This document shows, one piece after another, positions 1-7,605 of a stretch of 14,511 bases of DNA. The stretch comes from Syntrophobacterales bacterium. Lineage in GTDB: Bacteria; Desulfobacterota; Syntrophorhabdia; Syntrophorhabdales; WCHB1-27. A model generated the notes under the pieces. It was not told the origin of the DNA, did no database searches, and was given only the letters and a program-made list of their open reading frames with translations. The DNA lies in NCBI GenBank assembly GCA_017881765.1, contig JADGQN010000072.1, positions 1 through 14,511 on the forward strand, in the 5' to 3' direction. How positions within the stretch are numbered: position 1 is the first letter of the stretch; each line of letters starts with the position of its first letter. Position numbers and translations under genes: made by a program.

Positions 1-243
1 ATCGCTAATCTTCTTGACGACAGCCTCCAAATCTTTTCCTACTTCACGCTCGATGTCCCTCTGGATGCTAACCAGATTTTCCGCCGGCAGGAAGGATTCA
101 TAGGGGGTGAAGTAGTCCATATTGGGAATCACATGCAGCAGATGAATAGTCGAACCGAATTTCTCGGCTATCCGGACAGCGACATTGATAATCTCCTCCG
201 TATAATCTGAGAAGTCCAAGGGAACAAGAATCTTCTTGAACAT
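1..243 (-). CDS. Universal stress protein (UspA family), N-terminal 81 residues, cut by window edge
   Basis: The reading frame starts at ATG (243-241) and stays open to the window edge, so only the first 81 residues are present. The start MFKKILVPLDFSDY is the classic first beta strand and following loop of the Usp/adenine-nucleotide alpha-hydrolase fold. AVRIAEKFGSTIHLLHVIP supplies helix 1 and strand 2. Family members bind ATP or act as small dimeric stress-response proteins in the cytoplasm; the ATP-binding GxxGxxxx(S/T) motif would lie in the missing C-terminal half, so ATP binding cannot be judged. A run of six G (mRNA sense, 255-250) just upstream serves as a G-rich ribosome-binding site. 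The gene is divergent from the TPR-pepP operon and has its own promoter-like sequence. The family call is firm; the physiological role is unknown. Confidence 0.87.
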   Translation of the reverse strand, partial: MFKKILVPLDFSDYTEEIINVAVRIAEKFGSTIHLLHVIPNMDYFTPYESFLPAENLVSIQRDIEREVGKDLEAVVKKISD

Positions 244-281
244 GGTCTACCCCCCTTTTTTTGCTCTTGCTGAGTTTTTTA

Positions 282-309
282 TATATACCGCACCCCCCTA
301 TTTAGTCAA
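282..309 (-). promoter_or_regulatory. Sigma70-like promoter for the usp gene
   Basis: Read on the minus strand, TTGACT (309-304) is followed after 16 bp by TATATA (287-282); a second register of the AT-rich run gives an 18-bp spacer. The -35 box matches consensus in five of six positions. Transcription would start about 30 nt before the usp ATG, leaving room for the G-rich ribosome-binding site. The spacer contains a G6 run. The call rests on hexamer match and placement only. Confidence 0.5.
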
Positions 310-338
310 CACTTTTTGTGCTATACTACGGTGTCAGA

Positions 339-354
339 ACGTGCAGGCGCACGT
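339..354. repeat. Perfect 6-4-6 palindrome between the divergent usp and TPR-pepP genes
   Basis: ACGTGC (339-344), AGGC loop, GCACGT (349-354). It sits between the two divergent promoter candidates, so it could be an operator or a small leader hairpin. No T-tract follows, so it is not an intrinsic terminator. Its function is unknown. Confidence 0.4.
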
Positions 355-364
355 GGGATTTCGC

Positions 365-393
365 TTGATTTTTGAGGCCAAAACCGTTTAACT
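365..393 (+). promoter_or_regulatory. Weak promoter candidate for the plus-strand operon, at leaderless spacing
   Basis: TTGATT (365-370), a 17-bp spacer and TTAACT (388-393) each match the sigma70 consensus in about four positions. The predicted start would fall at about 400, directly before the ATG at 401. A better isolated -10 box, TATACT at 322-327, lies further upstream but has no convincing -35 box at the correct distance. Either could drive the operon. Confidence 0.3.
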
Positions 394-400
394 ATCGCCC

Positions 401-637
401 ATGGAGAAACTAAAGATCCTAACCTCCACCCTTGCGGAAATCTACATCCGGCAGGGTCACCTAGACAAGGCCAAGGAAGTCTACGAGAAGCTCCTCTCCA
501 GAGATTCAGGAAACGCGCTTTACAAAGGACGGGTATCCCTTCTCGAACAGGACACGCCGGAGCGTAAACGGCTTCGGGCCCTCACCCAGATACTCAAAAG
601 GCTAGAAGAACGAAGAGATGAGCGAGACACGAATTAA
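401..637 (+). CDS. Small TPR-motif protein, first gene of the plus-strand operon
   Basis: This is a 78-residue protein whose residues about 10-41 (LAEIYIRQGHLDKAKEVYEK and following) fit one tetratricopeptide repeat: the small residues and the L-Y-G-A-Y-L spacing are in place. The C-terminal third is highly charged and rich in Arg, Glu and Asp, probably helical. No signal peptide or membrane segment is visible. A single TPR with a charged tail suggests a protein-protein adaptor, but no partner can be named. The ATG at 401 is the first possible start, since an in-frame stop lies at 389-391. There is no Shine-Dalgarno sequence in the preceding 20 nt, which is unlike most genes in this window. 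The 3' end overlaps pepP by 20 bp, implying translational coupling. No specific family is recognised. Confidence 0.7.
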   Translation: MEKLKILTSTLAEIYIRQGHLDKAKEVYEKLLSRDSGNALYKGRVSLLEQDTPERKRLRALTQILKRLEERRDERDTN

Positions 638-1685
638 CCGCGTACTCCACGTACTGAAGCAGATGGACGTGGATGCGATTATCATCAGAGGTATGGACAA
701 CATCTTCTATCTGACGGGATTCAGGGGTTCTGAAGGCAGCCTTCTCGTGACACGAGGCGACGTGGTCCTCCTCACGGACTTCAGGTATCTCACCTATGCG
801 GCGGAAGTCACGAAGGGTATTGCGATTGTCGAGACCAGGGGAAAAGATAATCATCTCGCGACACTCTGTGACCGGTATGGCATCAGGAAAATGGGTTTTG
901 ACAGTTACAACACCACATACCAGGCCTATCAGGTATGGCGCGACACAGCACCCAATGTTGACTTCACGCCTATCGGAACCGAGATTGAAACAATAAGGGC
1001 GCAAAAAGAGCCCGAGGAAATCCTCGCTATCCGCAGGGCTATCCAGCTGGCTACAGATGCGTTCACCCGCGTGCTGGCAAAAATAAGACCGGGCACAACC
1101 GAGAGGCAGATAGCCGGAGAGCTGGACTATACCATGAAAAACCTGGGGGCGGATGGCCCCTCATTTGAGACCATCGTGGCGTCCGGGGCGAGGGCAGCCC
1201 TCCCTCATGCAAAGCCCACAGACAAAGCCTTGAAGCAGGGAGAGACGGTCATCATCGATTTTGGGTGTCAGGTTGGCGGCTACTCAAGTGACGAGACCTG
1301 CACCGTTGCCGTCGGTGAGGTAGACCAGAAAATGCGAGAGATCTTCATCGCAGTGGATGAAGCCAGAAAGGCGGGCATAAAGGCGGTGAGGGCGGGTTTG
1401 CCGGTGGTTGAGCTCGATACGCTCGTGCGAGGAACCGTTGAAGAACGTGGCTATGGGGAGTTTTTCCGGCACGGTACCGGCCATGGAGTAGGCATTGCTG
1501 TACACGAGGCGCCTGCTATTACGGTTAAAGCAGAAGCCTTGCTTGACGAGAACATGGTGATTACGATTGAGCCCGGCATCTATATACCCAACGTGGGTGG
1601 AATTCGCATGGAAGATATGGTGCTTGTCACACAGAGCGGTGGTGAAGTGCTCACACATTTGCGCAAGGATCTGCTCCAAATCTGA
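618..1685 (+). CDS. pepP: Xaa-Pro aminopeptidase (M24B metallopeptidase)
   Basis: This 355-residue cytoplasmic enzyme removes an N-terminal residue that precedes proline. Residues about 1-130 form the creatinase-like N-terminal domain and about 131-355 the pita-bread catalytic domain. The five metal ligands of the M24 family are visible: D214 (IIDFG), D225 (SSDET), H289 (HGTGHG), E318 (IEPG) and E332 (RMED). The accessory histidines H197 and H296 (AVHEAP) are also present. The size fits the short bacterial YqhT/PepQ-like proteins rather than the longer (about 440 residue) E. coli PepP. The start ATG lies inside the end of the TPR gene and has only a weak purine-rich stretch upstream, so coupling is likely. 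efp follows after 11 bp, a common pairing of two proline-related functions. Aminopeptidase or prolidase (Xaa-Pro dipeptidase) specificity cannot be fixed from sequence. Confidence 0.93.
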   Translation: MSETRINRVLHVLKQMDVDAIIIRGMDNIFYLTGFRGSEGSLLVTRGDVVLLTDFRYLTYAAEVTKGIAIVETRGKDNHLATLCDRYGIRKMGFDSYNTTYQAYQVWRDTAPNVDFTPIGTEIETIRAQKEPEEILAIRRAIQLATDAFTRVLAKIRPGTTERQIAGELDYTMKNLGADGPSFETIVASGARAALPHAKPTDKALKQGETVIIDFGCQVGGYSSDETCTVAVGEVDQKMREIFIAVDEARKAGIKAVRAGLPVVELDTLVRGTVEERGYGEFFRHGTGHGVGIAVHEAPAITVKAEALLDENMVITIEPGIYIPNVGGIRMEDMVLVTQSGGEVLTHLRKDLLQI

Positions 1686-1696
1686 GGGAGGTAGCC

Positions 1697-2263
1697 ATGA
1701 TTGTTTCCACGGCAGAGTTTAGAAAGGGGCTTAAGATCCTGATCGACAATGAACCCTTTGTGATCGTGGAGTTTCAGCACGTGAAACCCGGCAAGGGTGG
1801 TGCGTTTGTCAAGACACGCATCAAGAGTCTGCTCACCGGGAACGTGCTCGACAGGACGTTCAGGTCCGGCGACAAGGCCGAGGTGCCCGATGTGGAGCAA
1901 CGTGACATGCAGTTTTTGTACAAAGAAGAAGTCAATTATTACTTTATGGATACGGTCACCTACGACCAGACCTTTGTTCCTGAGACAAACCTGGGTGATG
2001 CCGTTAACTATCTCAAGGACGGCATGGTTATAGCACTCTCATTTTACAAGGGAAAGGCGATAGGGGTGGAGCTTCCAAACTTCGTCGACCTGAAGGTCGT
2101 ACAGACAGAACCCGGCATCAAAGGGGATACGGCGCAGAATGCCACCAAATTGGCTATGCTGGAATCCGGATATACGCTTCAAGTGCCGCTGTTTCTTGAG
2201 GAGGGTGAAGTGGTCAAGATAGACACGAGGACCGGCCAGTATATAACGAGAGTTTCCAGGTAG
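1697..2263 (+). CDS. efp: Translation elongation factor P
   Basis: EF-P binds the ribosome between the P and E sites and relieves stalling at polyproline stretches. The 188-residue length is standard for three beta-barrel domains (KOW-like N domain, two OB domains). The modification loop reads VKPGKGGAF, with K33 at the place of the E. coli lysine 34 that is beta-lysylated; this type of loop carries Lys rather than the rhamnosylated Arg. The C-terminal signature GDTAQNATKLAMLESG is intact. A strong GGGAGGT ribosome-binding site precedes ATG 1697. No epmA or epmB modification gene is in the window, so the modification cannot be inferred. It is co-transcribed with pepP upstream, and tmk begins 8 bp after its stop. 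Confidence 0.97.
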   Translation: MIVSTAEFRKGLKILIDNEPFVIVEFQHVKPGKGGAFVKTRIKSLLTGNVLDRTFRSGDKAEVPDVEQRDMQFLYKEEVNYYFMDTVTYDQTFVPETNLGDAVNYLKDGMVIALSFYKGKAIGVELPNFVDLKVVQTEPGIKGDTAQNATKLAMLESGYTLQVPLFLEEGEVVKIDTRTGQYITRVSR

Positions 2264-2271
2264 GACCGGGC

Positions 2272-2895
2272 ATGCTGATCACCTTCGAAGGGATAGAGGG
2301 AAGTGGAAAGACAACCCAGGCCGAGCTTCTGTACGCCTATCTTGAGAAGAACGGCTATAACGTGATTAAGACACGTGAGCCGGGCGGTACTGGGCTAGGA
2401 GAGGCTTTGCGGGACGTACTTCTTCGCAGAGATATGCGTGTTTTCCCCCTTGCCGAACTGCTCGTCTTCATGGCGGTCAGGGCTCAGCATATGGAGGAGG
2501 TCATTTCACCGGCCCTCGCCGAAGGTAAAATTGTGCTTTGCGACAGGTTCGTTGACGCAACCTATGCCTATCAAGGATATGGACGCTCCATAGACCTCGG
2601 CATCATTGAAACGTTCAACAGACTTGTCACGAAGGGTGTGAGGCCCAACCTTACCATACTCCTGGATTGCGACGTTGATCAGGCCTTCAAACGGAAGCTC
2701 GCGGCAAATCAGCAGATGGACCGGTTTGAGAGAGAAGGCATCTCTTTCCACCGAAAGATACGGGAAGCTTACCTCAAGCTCTCTGAGGAGGATGGCAAAC
2801 GGTTTTTTGTGATCGGCCCAAGCCTGGATGTTGAAGGAACGCACCGCGTGATACGGGAGAAAGTGGAGAGTCTTCTCCAAAGCCATGGAATTTAA
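2272..2895 (+). CDS. tmk: Thymidylate kinase (dTMP kinase)
   Basis: This enzyme phosphorylates dTMP to dTDP with ATP, the step common to the salvage and de novo dTTP routes. It is 207 residues long, the usual size. The P-loop is FEGIEGSGKTT (K13). REPGGTGLGE follows at 35-44, the DR(F/Y) motif is CDRFVDATYAYQGYGR at 90-105, and the lid region starts at D150 (DRFE). The start ATG is 8 bp after the efp stop, with only a weak GGACCGGG stretch as ribosome-binding site. The last 11 bp overlap holB, as is common for tmk-holB pairs. It belongs with holB and dciA as the DNA-precursor and replication part of the operon. Confidence 0.97.
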   Translation: MLITFEGIEGSGKTTQAELLYAYLEKNGYNVIKTREPGGTGLGEALRDVLLRRDMRVFPLAELLVFMAVRAQHMEEVISPALAEGKIVLCDRFVDATYAYQGYGRSIDLGIIETFNRLVTKGVRPNLTILLDCDVDQAFKRKLAANQQMDRFEREGISFHRKIREAYLKLSEEDGKRFFVIGPSLDVEGTHRVIREKVESLLQSHGI

Positions 2896-3841
2896 CAGCA
2901 TTATCGGACACGAAAGACCACGGAGCCTCCTGGCGTCTCTCTTTGAAAAAAACAGGTTCCCCCACGCGCTCCTCTTTTCGGGTCCGCCGGGTGTGGGTAA
3001 ATATACGGTGGCGGTAGAGCTGGTTAAGCACCTTTTCTGCGAGACGAAGACCGCCTGCGGAGTCTGCCGGCCGTGCCAGAACGTCATCCGCAATGGTCAC
3101 CCTGACCTCCACACCATCAGGTCCGAAACTTCCATAGGGATAGACGAACTCCGCAATGTGAGGAAAGAGGTTTACGAATCACCCTATGAAGCTCCCTTGC
3201 GCGTGATACTGATTGACGGGGCGGAGCAGATGACCCATGAGGCCGCAAATGCTCTTCTGAAGACTTTGGAGGAGCCCCCTCCGCTGAATCTCTTCTTTCT
3301 CATCACGTCCTCGGAGAAAGATGTGCCTTTGACGATTCGGTCAAGATGCATGCACATCGGATTTGGCCCTATTTCTACGGGACAGATGAAGTCTCATCTC
3401 GTAAAGACGCTTCATCTCCCTGAACGAAAGGCGGAACTGGTAGCCTCGCTGAGCTGGGGTAGTATGAGCTCGGCTTTCTTCTGGATGGACGAGGAGAATT
3501 TTGCCATGAGAAGGCGGCTTGCAGAGCTTGTGATCGGGAAAAAGAAGGGCTTCGTGGCTGCCACGGGAGTCTCGGAAATCATCATTAGTTATGAGAAAGG
3601 GCTACGCTTCTATCTTTATTTTTTGTTGTCGCTATTCAGAGACCTTTGGGTGCTCAATCAGACAGGCGATGCGCACGCCCTGGTAAACGGCGATCTGAGA
3701 GAACTACTAGAAACAAACACGTGGGATGTGGCCTGGGTCGAACGTTCCATCTACAAGGTACAGGAAGCACTGGAAAGTCTGCGATACAACATCAATCGCT
3801 GGCTTGCATTCGAACATCTGGCCCTTTCAATCATGAGATGA
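2885..3841 (+). CDS. holB: DNA polymerase III delta' subunit (clamp-loader AAA+ protein)
   Basis: Delta' is part of the clamp loader that opens the beta sliding clamp. The 318-residue protein has the expected order: RFC-box-like start (IIGHERPRSLLASL), Walker A GPPGVGKYT (33-41), a zinc-binding cluster C52-C58-C61-C64, Walker B VILIDGAEQM (107-116), EEPP (129-132) and the sensor-1/SRC motif IRSRC (151-155). Unlike E. coli delta', the P-loop retains the GKT-like G-K-Y-T with its lysine, so nucleotide binding is plausible. The start overlaps the tmk 3' end by 11 bp, and the stop TGA overlaps a possible ATGA start of ricT. The C-terminal collar domain (about 210-318) is poorly conserved, as usual. 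Confidence 0.92.
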   Translation: MEFNSIIGHERPRSLLASLFEKNRFPHALLFSGPPGVGKYTVAVELVKHLFCETKTACGVCRPCQNVIRNGHPDLHTIRSETSIGIDELRNVRKEVYESPYEAPLRVILIDGAEQMTHEAANALLKTLEEPPPLNLFFLITSSEKDVPLTIRSRCMHIGFGPISTGQMKSHLVKTLHLPERKAELVASLSWGSMSSAFFWMDEENFAMRRRLAELVIGKKKGFVAATGVSEIIISYEKGLRFYLYFLLSLFRDLWVLNQTGDAHALVNGDLRELLETNTWDVAWVERSIYKVQEALESLRYNINRWLAFEHLALSIMR

Positions 3842-3843
3842 CC

Positions 3844-4647
3844 ATGAAAAGCTGCTATGTAAGATTTGACAGGCTGACGGGGGTGCTGGAAATGGAGGCA
3901 CCTGATGAGATCAGCGTGGGTGATCGGATCGTCTGCGAGCTGGACAAAGGCGAGGCCCTTGGAATTGTGGCAACAGAGCCCGCGGATACGACAAAGGAGG
4001 GGCTGAAGAAGATACTCCGAAAGGCCACACCAGAAGAGTTGTCCGCCTTTGCAGCCCTTAAGGAAAAGGAGACACAGGCCTTTGCCGTCTGCCGGAAAAA
4101 GATAGAAGAAATGAACCTGCCGATGAAGCTGCTCCGGGCTGAATACAGTTTTGGCGGCTCGAAGCTCTTGTTCTATTTTTTCTCCGAAAACCGGGTCGAT
4201 TTCAGGGACCTCGTTAAGGACCTTGCCAAGGAATTCAAAGTCAGAATAGAGATGAGGCAGGTTGGTGTGAGGGACGAGGCGAAAATCATAGGGGGGCTCG
4301 GGAACTGCGGCAATGTCGTCTGCTGCAAGAGATTCTTGAACAATTTTTCGATAGTCTCCATAAAAATGATGAAAGAGCAGAGTCTGGCGCTCAATCCGGC
4401 AAAGATTTCGGGGGTGTGCGGGAGACTGATGTGCTGTCTCTCCTATGAGCATGATATGTACCTGGAGCTGAAGAAGAACTTTCCGAAAGTGGGGAAGCGG
4501 GTCAGCACTCCCCAGGGCGAAGGGAAGGTGATAAAGCACAGTGCGCTTACCGGTTGCGTGACAGTCCTGCTCGATGAGGGGAAAGAAGTGACGTTGCCGA
4601 TAAAGGATGTTACACAGGGTCAAACCGGCCAGACCGGAGGCGCATAG
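3844..4647 (+). CDS. ricT: PSP1-domain protein RicT/YaaT, iron-sulfur complex subunit
   Basis: This is a 267-residue protein of the PSP1/YaaT family. In Bacillus subtilis RicT works with RicA and RicF as a [4Fe-4S]-containing complex affecting RNase Y-dependent mRNA maturation and phosphorelay; in other phyla the role is unsettled. The characteristic cysteines are visible: GNCGNVVCCKRF (C155, C160, C161) and SGVCGRLMCCLSYE (C192, C197, C198). The motif GVRDEAKIIGGLG precedes them. The start is taken as ATG 3844, which has GAG at 3835-3837 six bases upstream. ATG 3838, overlapping the holB stop as ATGA, is the alternative and adds two residues. No RicA or RicF homologue is next to it. The position between holB and metG is the same as in many bacteria. 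Confidence 0.9.
   Translation: MKSCYVRFDRLTGVLEMEAPDEISVGDRIVCELDKGEALGIVATEPADTTKEGLKKILRKATPEELSAFAALKEKETQAFAVCRKKIEEMNLPMKLLRAEYSFGGSKLLFYFFSENRVDFRDLVKDLAKEFKVRIEMRQVGVRDEAKIIGGLGNCGNVVCCKRFLNNFSIVSIKMMKEQSLALNPAKISGVCGRLMCCLSYEHDMYLELKKNFPKVGKRVSTPQGEGKVIKHSALTGCVTVLLDEGKEVTLPIKDVTQGQTGQTGGA
4636..4640 (+). promoter_or_regulatory. Ribosome-binding site that fixes the TTG start of metG
   Basis: GGAGG lies inside the last codons of ricT, 7 nt before TTG 4648. It decides the start: TTG directly follows the ricT TAG stop, and the protein begins at the usual MetRS N-terminus (GKHYYITTPIYY). Confidence 0.75.
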
Positions 4648-6177
4648 TTGGGAAAGCATTATTACATCACAACGCCGATTTACTATATCAACGACGTTCC
4701 ACACATCGGCCATGCATACACCACCATAGCCGCCGACATTATGGCCCGGTACAAAAGGCTGCAGGGATATGAGGTCTTTTTCCTGACCGGCGTGGACGAG
4801 CACGGCCAGAAGGCGGAGAAGACGGCTGCCGAAAGGCAGATCCATCCGAAGGACTTGGCGGACACGATGGTCCAGACCTTTACCGACCTGTGGCAGATGC
4901 TCAATATTTCCAATACCGGCTTCGTCAGGACCACGGAAGAGCGGCACAAAAGGGTTGTCCAGTATTTCTTCCAGAAGATCCAGGAGAAAGGGGACATATA
5001 CCTCGGTGAATACGAGGATTGGTACTGTGTGCCCTGCGAGAGCTATTTCACCGAGCTGCAGCAGCAGGAAGGCAAATGCCCGGACTGCGGCCGCTTGCTG
5101 GAACGGCTGAAGGAAGAGACCTACTTCTTCAGAATGTCCAAGTATACGGAGCCTCTCCTCCGCTACCTGGAGGAACACAAGGATTTTGTGCTGCCCGAGG
5201 TACGCTATAACGAGGTCTACAGTTTCGTCAAGGGCGGCCTTCGCGACCTTTCCATCAGCAGGACCAGCTTCAGCTGGGGCGTGCCTGTGCCGGGAAACCC
5301 GCGGCACGTGATCTACGTCTGGTTTGATGCCCTCCTCAACTACCTGACGGGCATCGGCTACCTGGAAAACGATCAGCTGATGGCCGATTTCTGGCCCTGC
5401 GATACGCACCTGATCGGCAAGGATATCCTCAGGTTCCATGCTGTCTACTGGCCATCCTTCCTCATGTCACTCGGAGTGGAACTGCCCAAAAGGGTTTTTG
5501 CGCATGGCTGGTGGACGGTGGACGGACAAAAGATGTCAAAATCACTGGGCAACGTTGTCTCTCCGTCCGAGATCGCGTCCGCATACGGGGTGGATCAATT
5601 CAGATTTTTTCTCTTCAGAGAGGTGCCTTTCGGCCTCGATGGAGATTTCTCCCGGGAGGCCATTGTCCACAGGATCAATGGAGATCTCGCAAACGACTTC
5701 GGGAACCTTGTCTCCCGAAGCGTCACCATGATTAAGAAGTTTTCCAATGGCATGCTGGAACAGCCTGGTGGGCCCGGAGGTACAGACGAGCATCTTATAG
5801 GCCGGACAGTAGGCCTGGTCGCCGAATACGGGAAAGAGATGGAGAGCTTTGGCTTTCATAAAGCCCTGGCGAGCACCTTCGACATCGTCTCGCTCCTCAA
5901 TAAATACGTGGACACTGAAGCTCCGTGGAAGCTTGCGAAGGACAACAGGGCGAGACTGCAGACTGTACTCTATAACCTCTGGAACGGTGTCAGAATAGCC
6001 ACGCTTCTTCTCCACCCTTTCATGCCTCAGAAGACTGACCAGATATGGAAAGCAATCGGCATCGGAACGCCAATAGGAACGGCCTCCCAGGACCGGGAAC
6101 GCGGTTTCTACTACGACGCCCAGGGGCTATCTTCGATAGAGAACATACCACCGCTCTTCCCGAGAATAGAGAAGTAA
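4648..6177 (+). CDS. metG: Methionyl-tRNA synthetase (short form)
   Basis: This enzyme charges tRNA-Met. The 509-residue class I synthetase has the first signature as HIGH (19-22), the second as KMSKS (295-299), and a single zinc knuckle with C127, C130, C144 and C147. WWTVDGQKMSKSLGNVV and the anticodon-binding alpha-helical domain (LANDFGNLVSR and following) are intact. The C-terminal Trbp111-like tRNA-binding domain, present in proteins of about 630-670 residues, is absent; it may be encoded separately or not used. The start is a TTG directly after the ricT stop, with GGAGG seven bases upstream. The gene reads as somewhat richer in G and C than its neighbours by eye, with no other sign of transfer. 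dciA follows after 9 bp. Confidence 0.96.
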   Translation: MGKHYYITTPIYYINDVPHIGHAYTTIAADIMARYKRLQGYEVFFLTGVDEHGQKAEKTAAERQIHPKDLADTMVQTFTDLWQMLNISNTGFVRTTEERHKRVVQYFFQKIQEKGDIYLGEYEDWYCVPCESYFTELQQQEGKCPDCGRLLERLKEETYFFRMSKYTEPLLRYLEEHKDFVLPEVRYNEVYSFVKGGLRDLSISRTSFSWGVPVPGNPRHVIYVWFDALLNYLTGIGYLENDQLMADFWPCDTHLIGKDILRFHAVYWPSFLMSLGVELPKRVFAHGWWTVDGQKMSKSLGNVVSPSEIASAYGVDQFRFFLFREVPFGLDGDFSREAIVHRINGDLANDFGNLVSRSVTMIKKFSNGMLEQPGGPGGTDEHLIGRTVGLVAEYGKEMESFGFHKALASTFDIVSLLNKYVDTEAPWKLAKDNRARLQTVLYNLWNGVRIATLLLHPFMPQKTDQIWKAIGIGTPIGTASQDRERGFYYDAQGLSSIENIPPLFPRIEK

Positions 6178-6186
6178 GGGAGCAGC

Positions 6187-6474
6187 ATGCCTTTCACTTC
6201 TTTAAGACAGATACTCGAATCGGTACTGAAGGAGCACAAGCTCACAGCAGACATCGATGCGTACCGGATATTCTCGGTCTGGGAAGAGATAGCCGGACCG
6301 ATGGTGGCAAAACATTCCAGACCGGCGAGGCTGAATGGTAACATATTGTACGTGGAAGTCGATGACCCGATCTGGCTGTCTCAGTTGCGGTACATGAAAC
6401 AGGATATGCTGCAGAAGATAGACAGGCGGATCAAGCCCGGGGTATTTAAGGACCTAAAGCTCTTTCTTAAGTGA
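6187..6474 (+). CDS. dciA: DciA-like DUF721 protein (replicative helicase loader/operator)
   Basis: This 95-residue protein fits the DUF721/DciA family, the widespread ancestral partner that helps load DnaB. Visible family features are VWEEIAGPMVAKHSRPARL (about 27-46), then NGNILYVEVDDPIWLSQL, forming the KH-like fold. It lacks the long disordered tails some DciA proteins have, so it is close to a bare core domain. AAGGGAG before ATG 6187 is a good ribosome-binding site. It is the last gene of the plus operon. Its final 21 bp overlap the convergent larC, so no terminator fits between them. The family call is good; the helicase role is inferred from homologues and supported by co-location with holB and tmk. 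Confidence 0.82.
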   Translation: MPFTSLRQILESVLKEHKLTADIDAYRIFSVWEEIAGPMVAKHSRPARLNGNILYVEVDDPIWLSQLRYMKQDMLQKIDRRIKPGVFKDLKLFLK

Positions 6475-7605
6475 TTCCAGGATCAGCCGGTAAGAGACTC
6501 CTTTATCGTCAGCGATCTTCTTCACATCCTCGAACTCAATGTGTGTCTTGATAAGAGCGCCGCTCCGGTCGTAGCCTTCTTTGACCTTCACGGGTCCGAA
6601 TGACGTCTTATGAAGGGCCTCTTTCCGCTGCAGGACCCGTCGTAACTCCCTGCATAGGCGCAGACCGAACGTTGTCGTCTCTTTAAGGATGCTGTCGATG
6701 ACCGTCTCAAGGCATGCCGCACTTGTAACCACCGAGAGCCTCAGGCCGACCCTGCCCTTTTTCATGTGGACGGGAAAATAGAGCACGTCAAGGGCGCCGG
6801 CCGTCCTTATCCTTTCCGCCACTACGCCCATATACTCCATCTGGGCGTCATCCATGTCCGTTTCAATGACCCAGACCTCTTCATGAGGTTCGGGCCGTTC
6901 TGCCTCTCCGATGAAGACCCTTACCACATTCGGGGTATCTGTCTGGTAGGTACCAAAGCCCACGCCGCTCTTTTGAAGCGAGAACGGCGGCCGTGCAGCG
7001 GGATTCTTTACGTAGTATTTAACGATGGCCGCCCCGGTGGGCGTGGTTAGCTCGAGTTCCTGCTCAAAGAAGACGAGTGGCATGCCTGAGAGGATCTCCA
7101 CGGTAACCGGGGGCGGATTAGGCAACAATCCGTGTGAAGTCCGCACAAAACCCCGCCCTTGCGGAATAGGACCACAATAGACCTCGTCAATACCAAAGTA
7201 GGATACGGCCCTTGCGGTGCAGACCAAGTCAATCAAGGTATCGACGTGCGCGAGTTCATGGAGGTGCACCTTCTCCGGCTCAACGCCGTGGACCGTGCTT
7301 TCCGCTTTGACGATTATGCCAAGGATACCGAGGGCATCCTGTCTCACCTGCTCCTCAACCTTCAACGCCCGTATCATCTCTTCCATCTGCCGGATCGCAA
7401 GGTGCACGTCACTCGGGCCTATCCTGAGATATGTCCCCTCAACGACACCGTGCTTTCTTTTCTCAGGGAGAAGAGAAGGCAGTGGAATAGGGAGTTGTTC
7501 AAGCACTTCGGTCAACACGGCGAGCGGGCAACCCGCATCGAGAAGCGCGCTGATGGTCATGTCACCGCTTATCCCAAATACGGGATCGATATACAGAAGC
7601 GTCAT
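6454..7605 (-). CDS. larC: LarC, nickel-pincer cofactor nickel insertase (DUF111)
   Basis: LarC inserts nickel into pyridinium-3,5-bisthiocarboxylate mononucleotide in a CTP-dependent cyclometallation, the last step of nickel-pincer nucleotide synthesis. The protein starts MTLLYIDPVFGISGDM, matching the family YxDxxxGISGDM start, and has HLHELAHVDTLIDLV, LTTPTGAAIV and the C-terminal ETDMDDAQMEYMG motif. It is 383 residues from ATG 7605. The frame continues upstream into larB sequence, but that part does not resemble LarC, and the ATG forms an ATGA overlap with the larB stop. LarC1 and LarC2 are read as one uninterrupted frame here, whereas in Lactobacillus plantarum they are joined by a programmed frameshift. 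It is the last gene of the minus operon and converges on dciA with overlap. No larE or larA is present in the window. Confidence 0.9.
   Translation of the reverse strand: MTLLYIDPVFGISGDMTISALLDAGCPLAVLTEVLEQLPIPLPSLLPEKRKHGVVEGTYLRIGPSDVHLAIRQMEEMIRALKVEEQVRQDALGILGIIVKAESTVHGVEPEKVHLHELAHVDTLIDLVCTARAVSYFGIDEVYCGPIPQGRGFVRTSHGLLPNPPPVTVEILSGMPLVFFEQELELTTPTGAAIVKYYVKNPAARPPFSLQKSGVGFGTYQTDTPNVVRVFIGEAERPEPHEEVWVIETDMDDAQMEYMGVVAERIRTAGALDVLYFPVHMKKGRVGLRLSVVTSAACLETVIDSILKETTTFGLRLCRELRRVLQRKEALHKTSFGPVKVKEGYDRSGALIKTHIEFEDVKKIADDKGVSYRLILESLKKEL

Noticed and set aside
594..1004. Minus-strand open frame opposite pepP
   Set aside because: It is antisense to a gene with all catalytic residues, shows no domain, and has no plausible start context.
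3646..3843. Upstream extension of the ricT frame into holB
   Set aside because: The added residues are holB sequence in another frame with no family similarity; the RicT start at 3844 (or 3838) matches the family.
3751..5439. Very long open frame (562 codons) on the minus strand antisense to ricT and metG
   Set aside because: It lies wholly opposite well-conserved genes with intact motifs, has no recognisable domain or ribosome-binding site, and is explained by the codon composition of the plus-strand genes.
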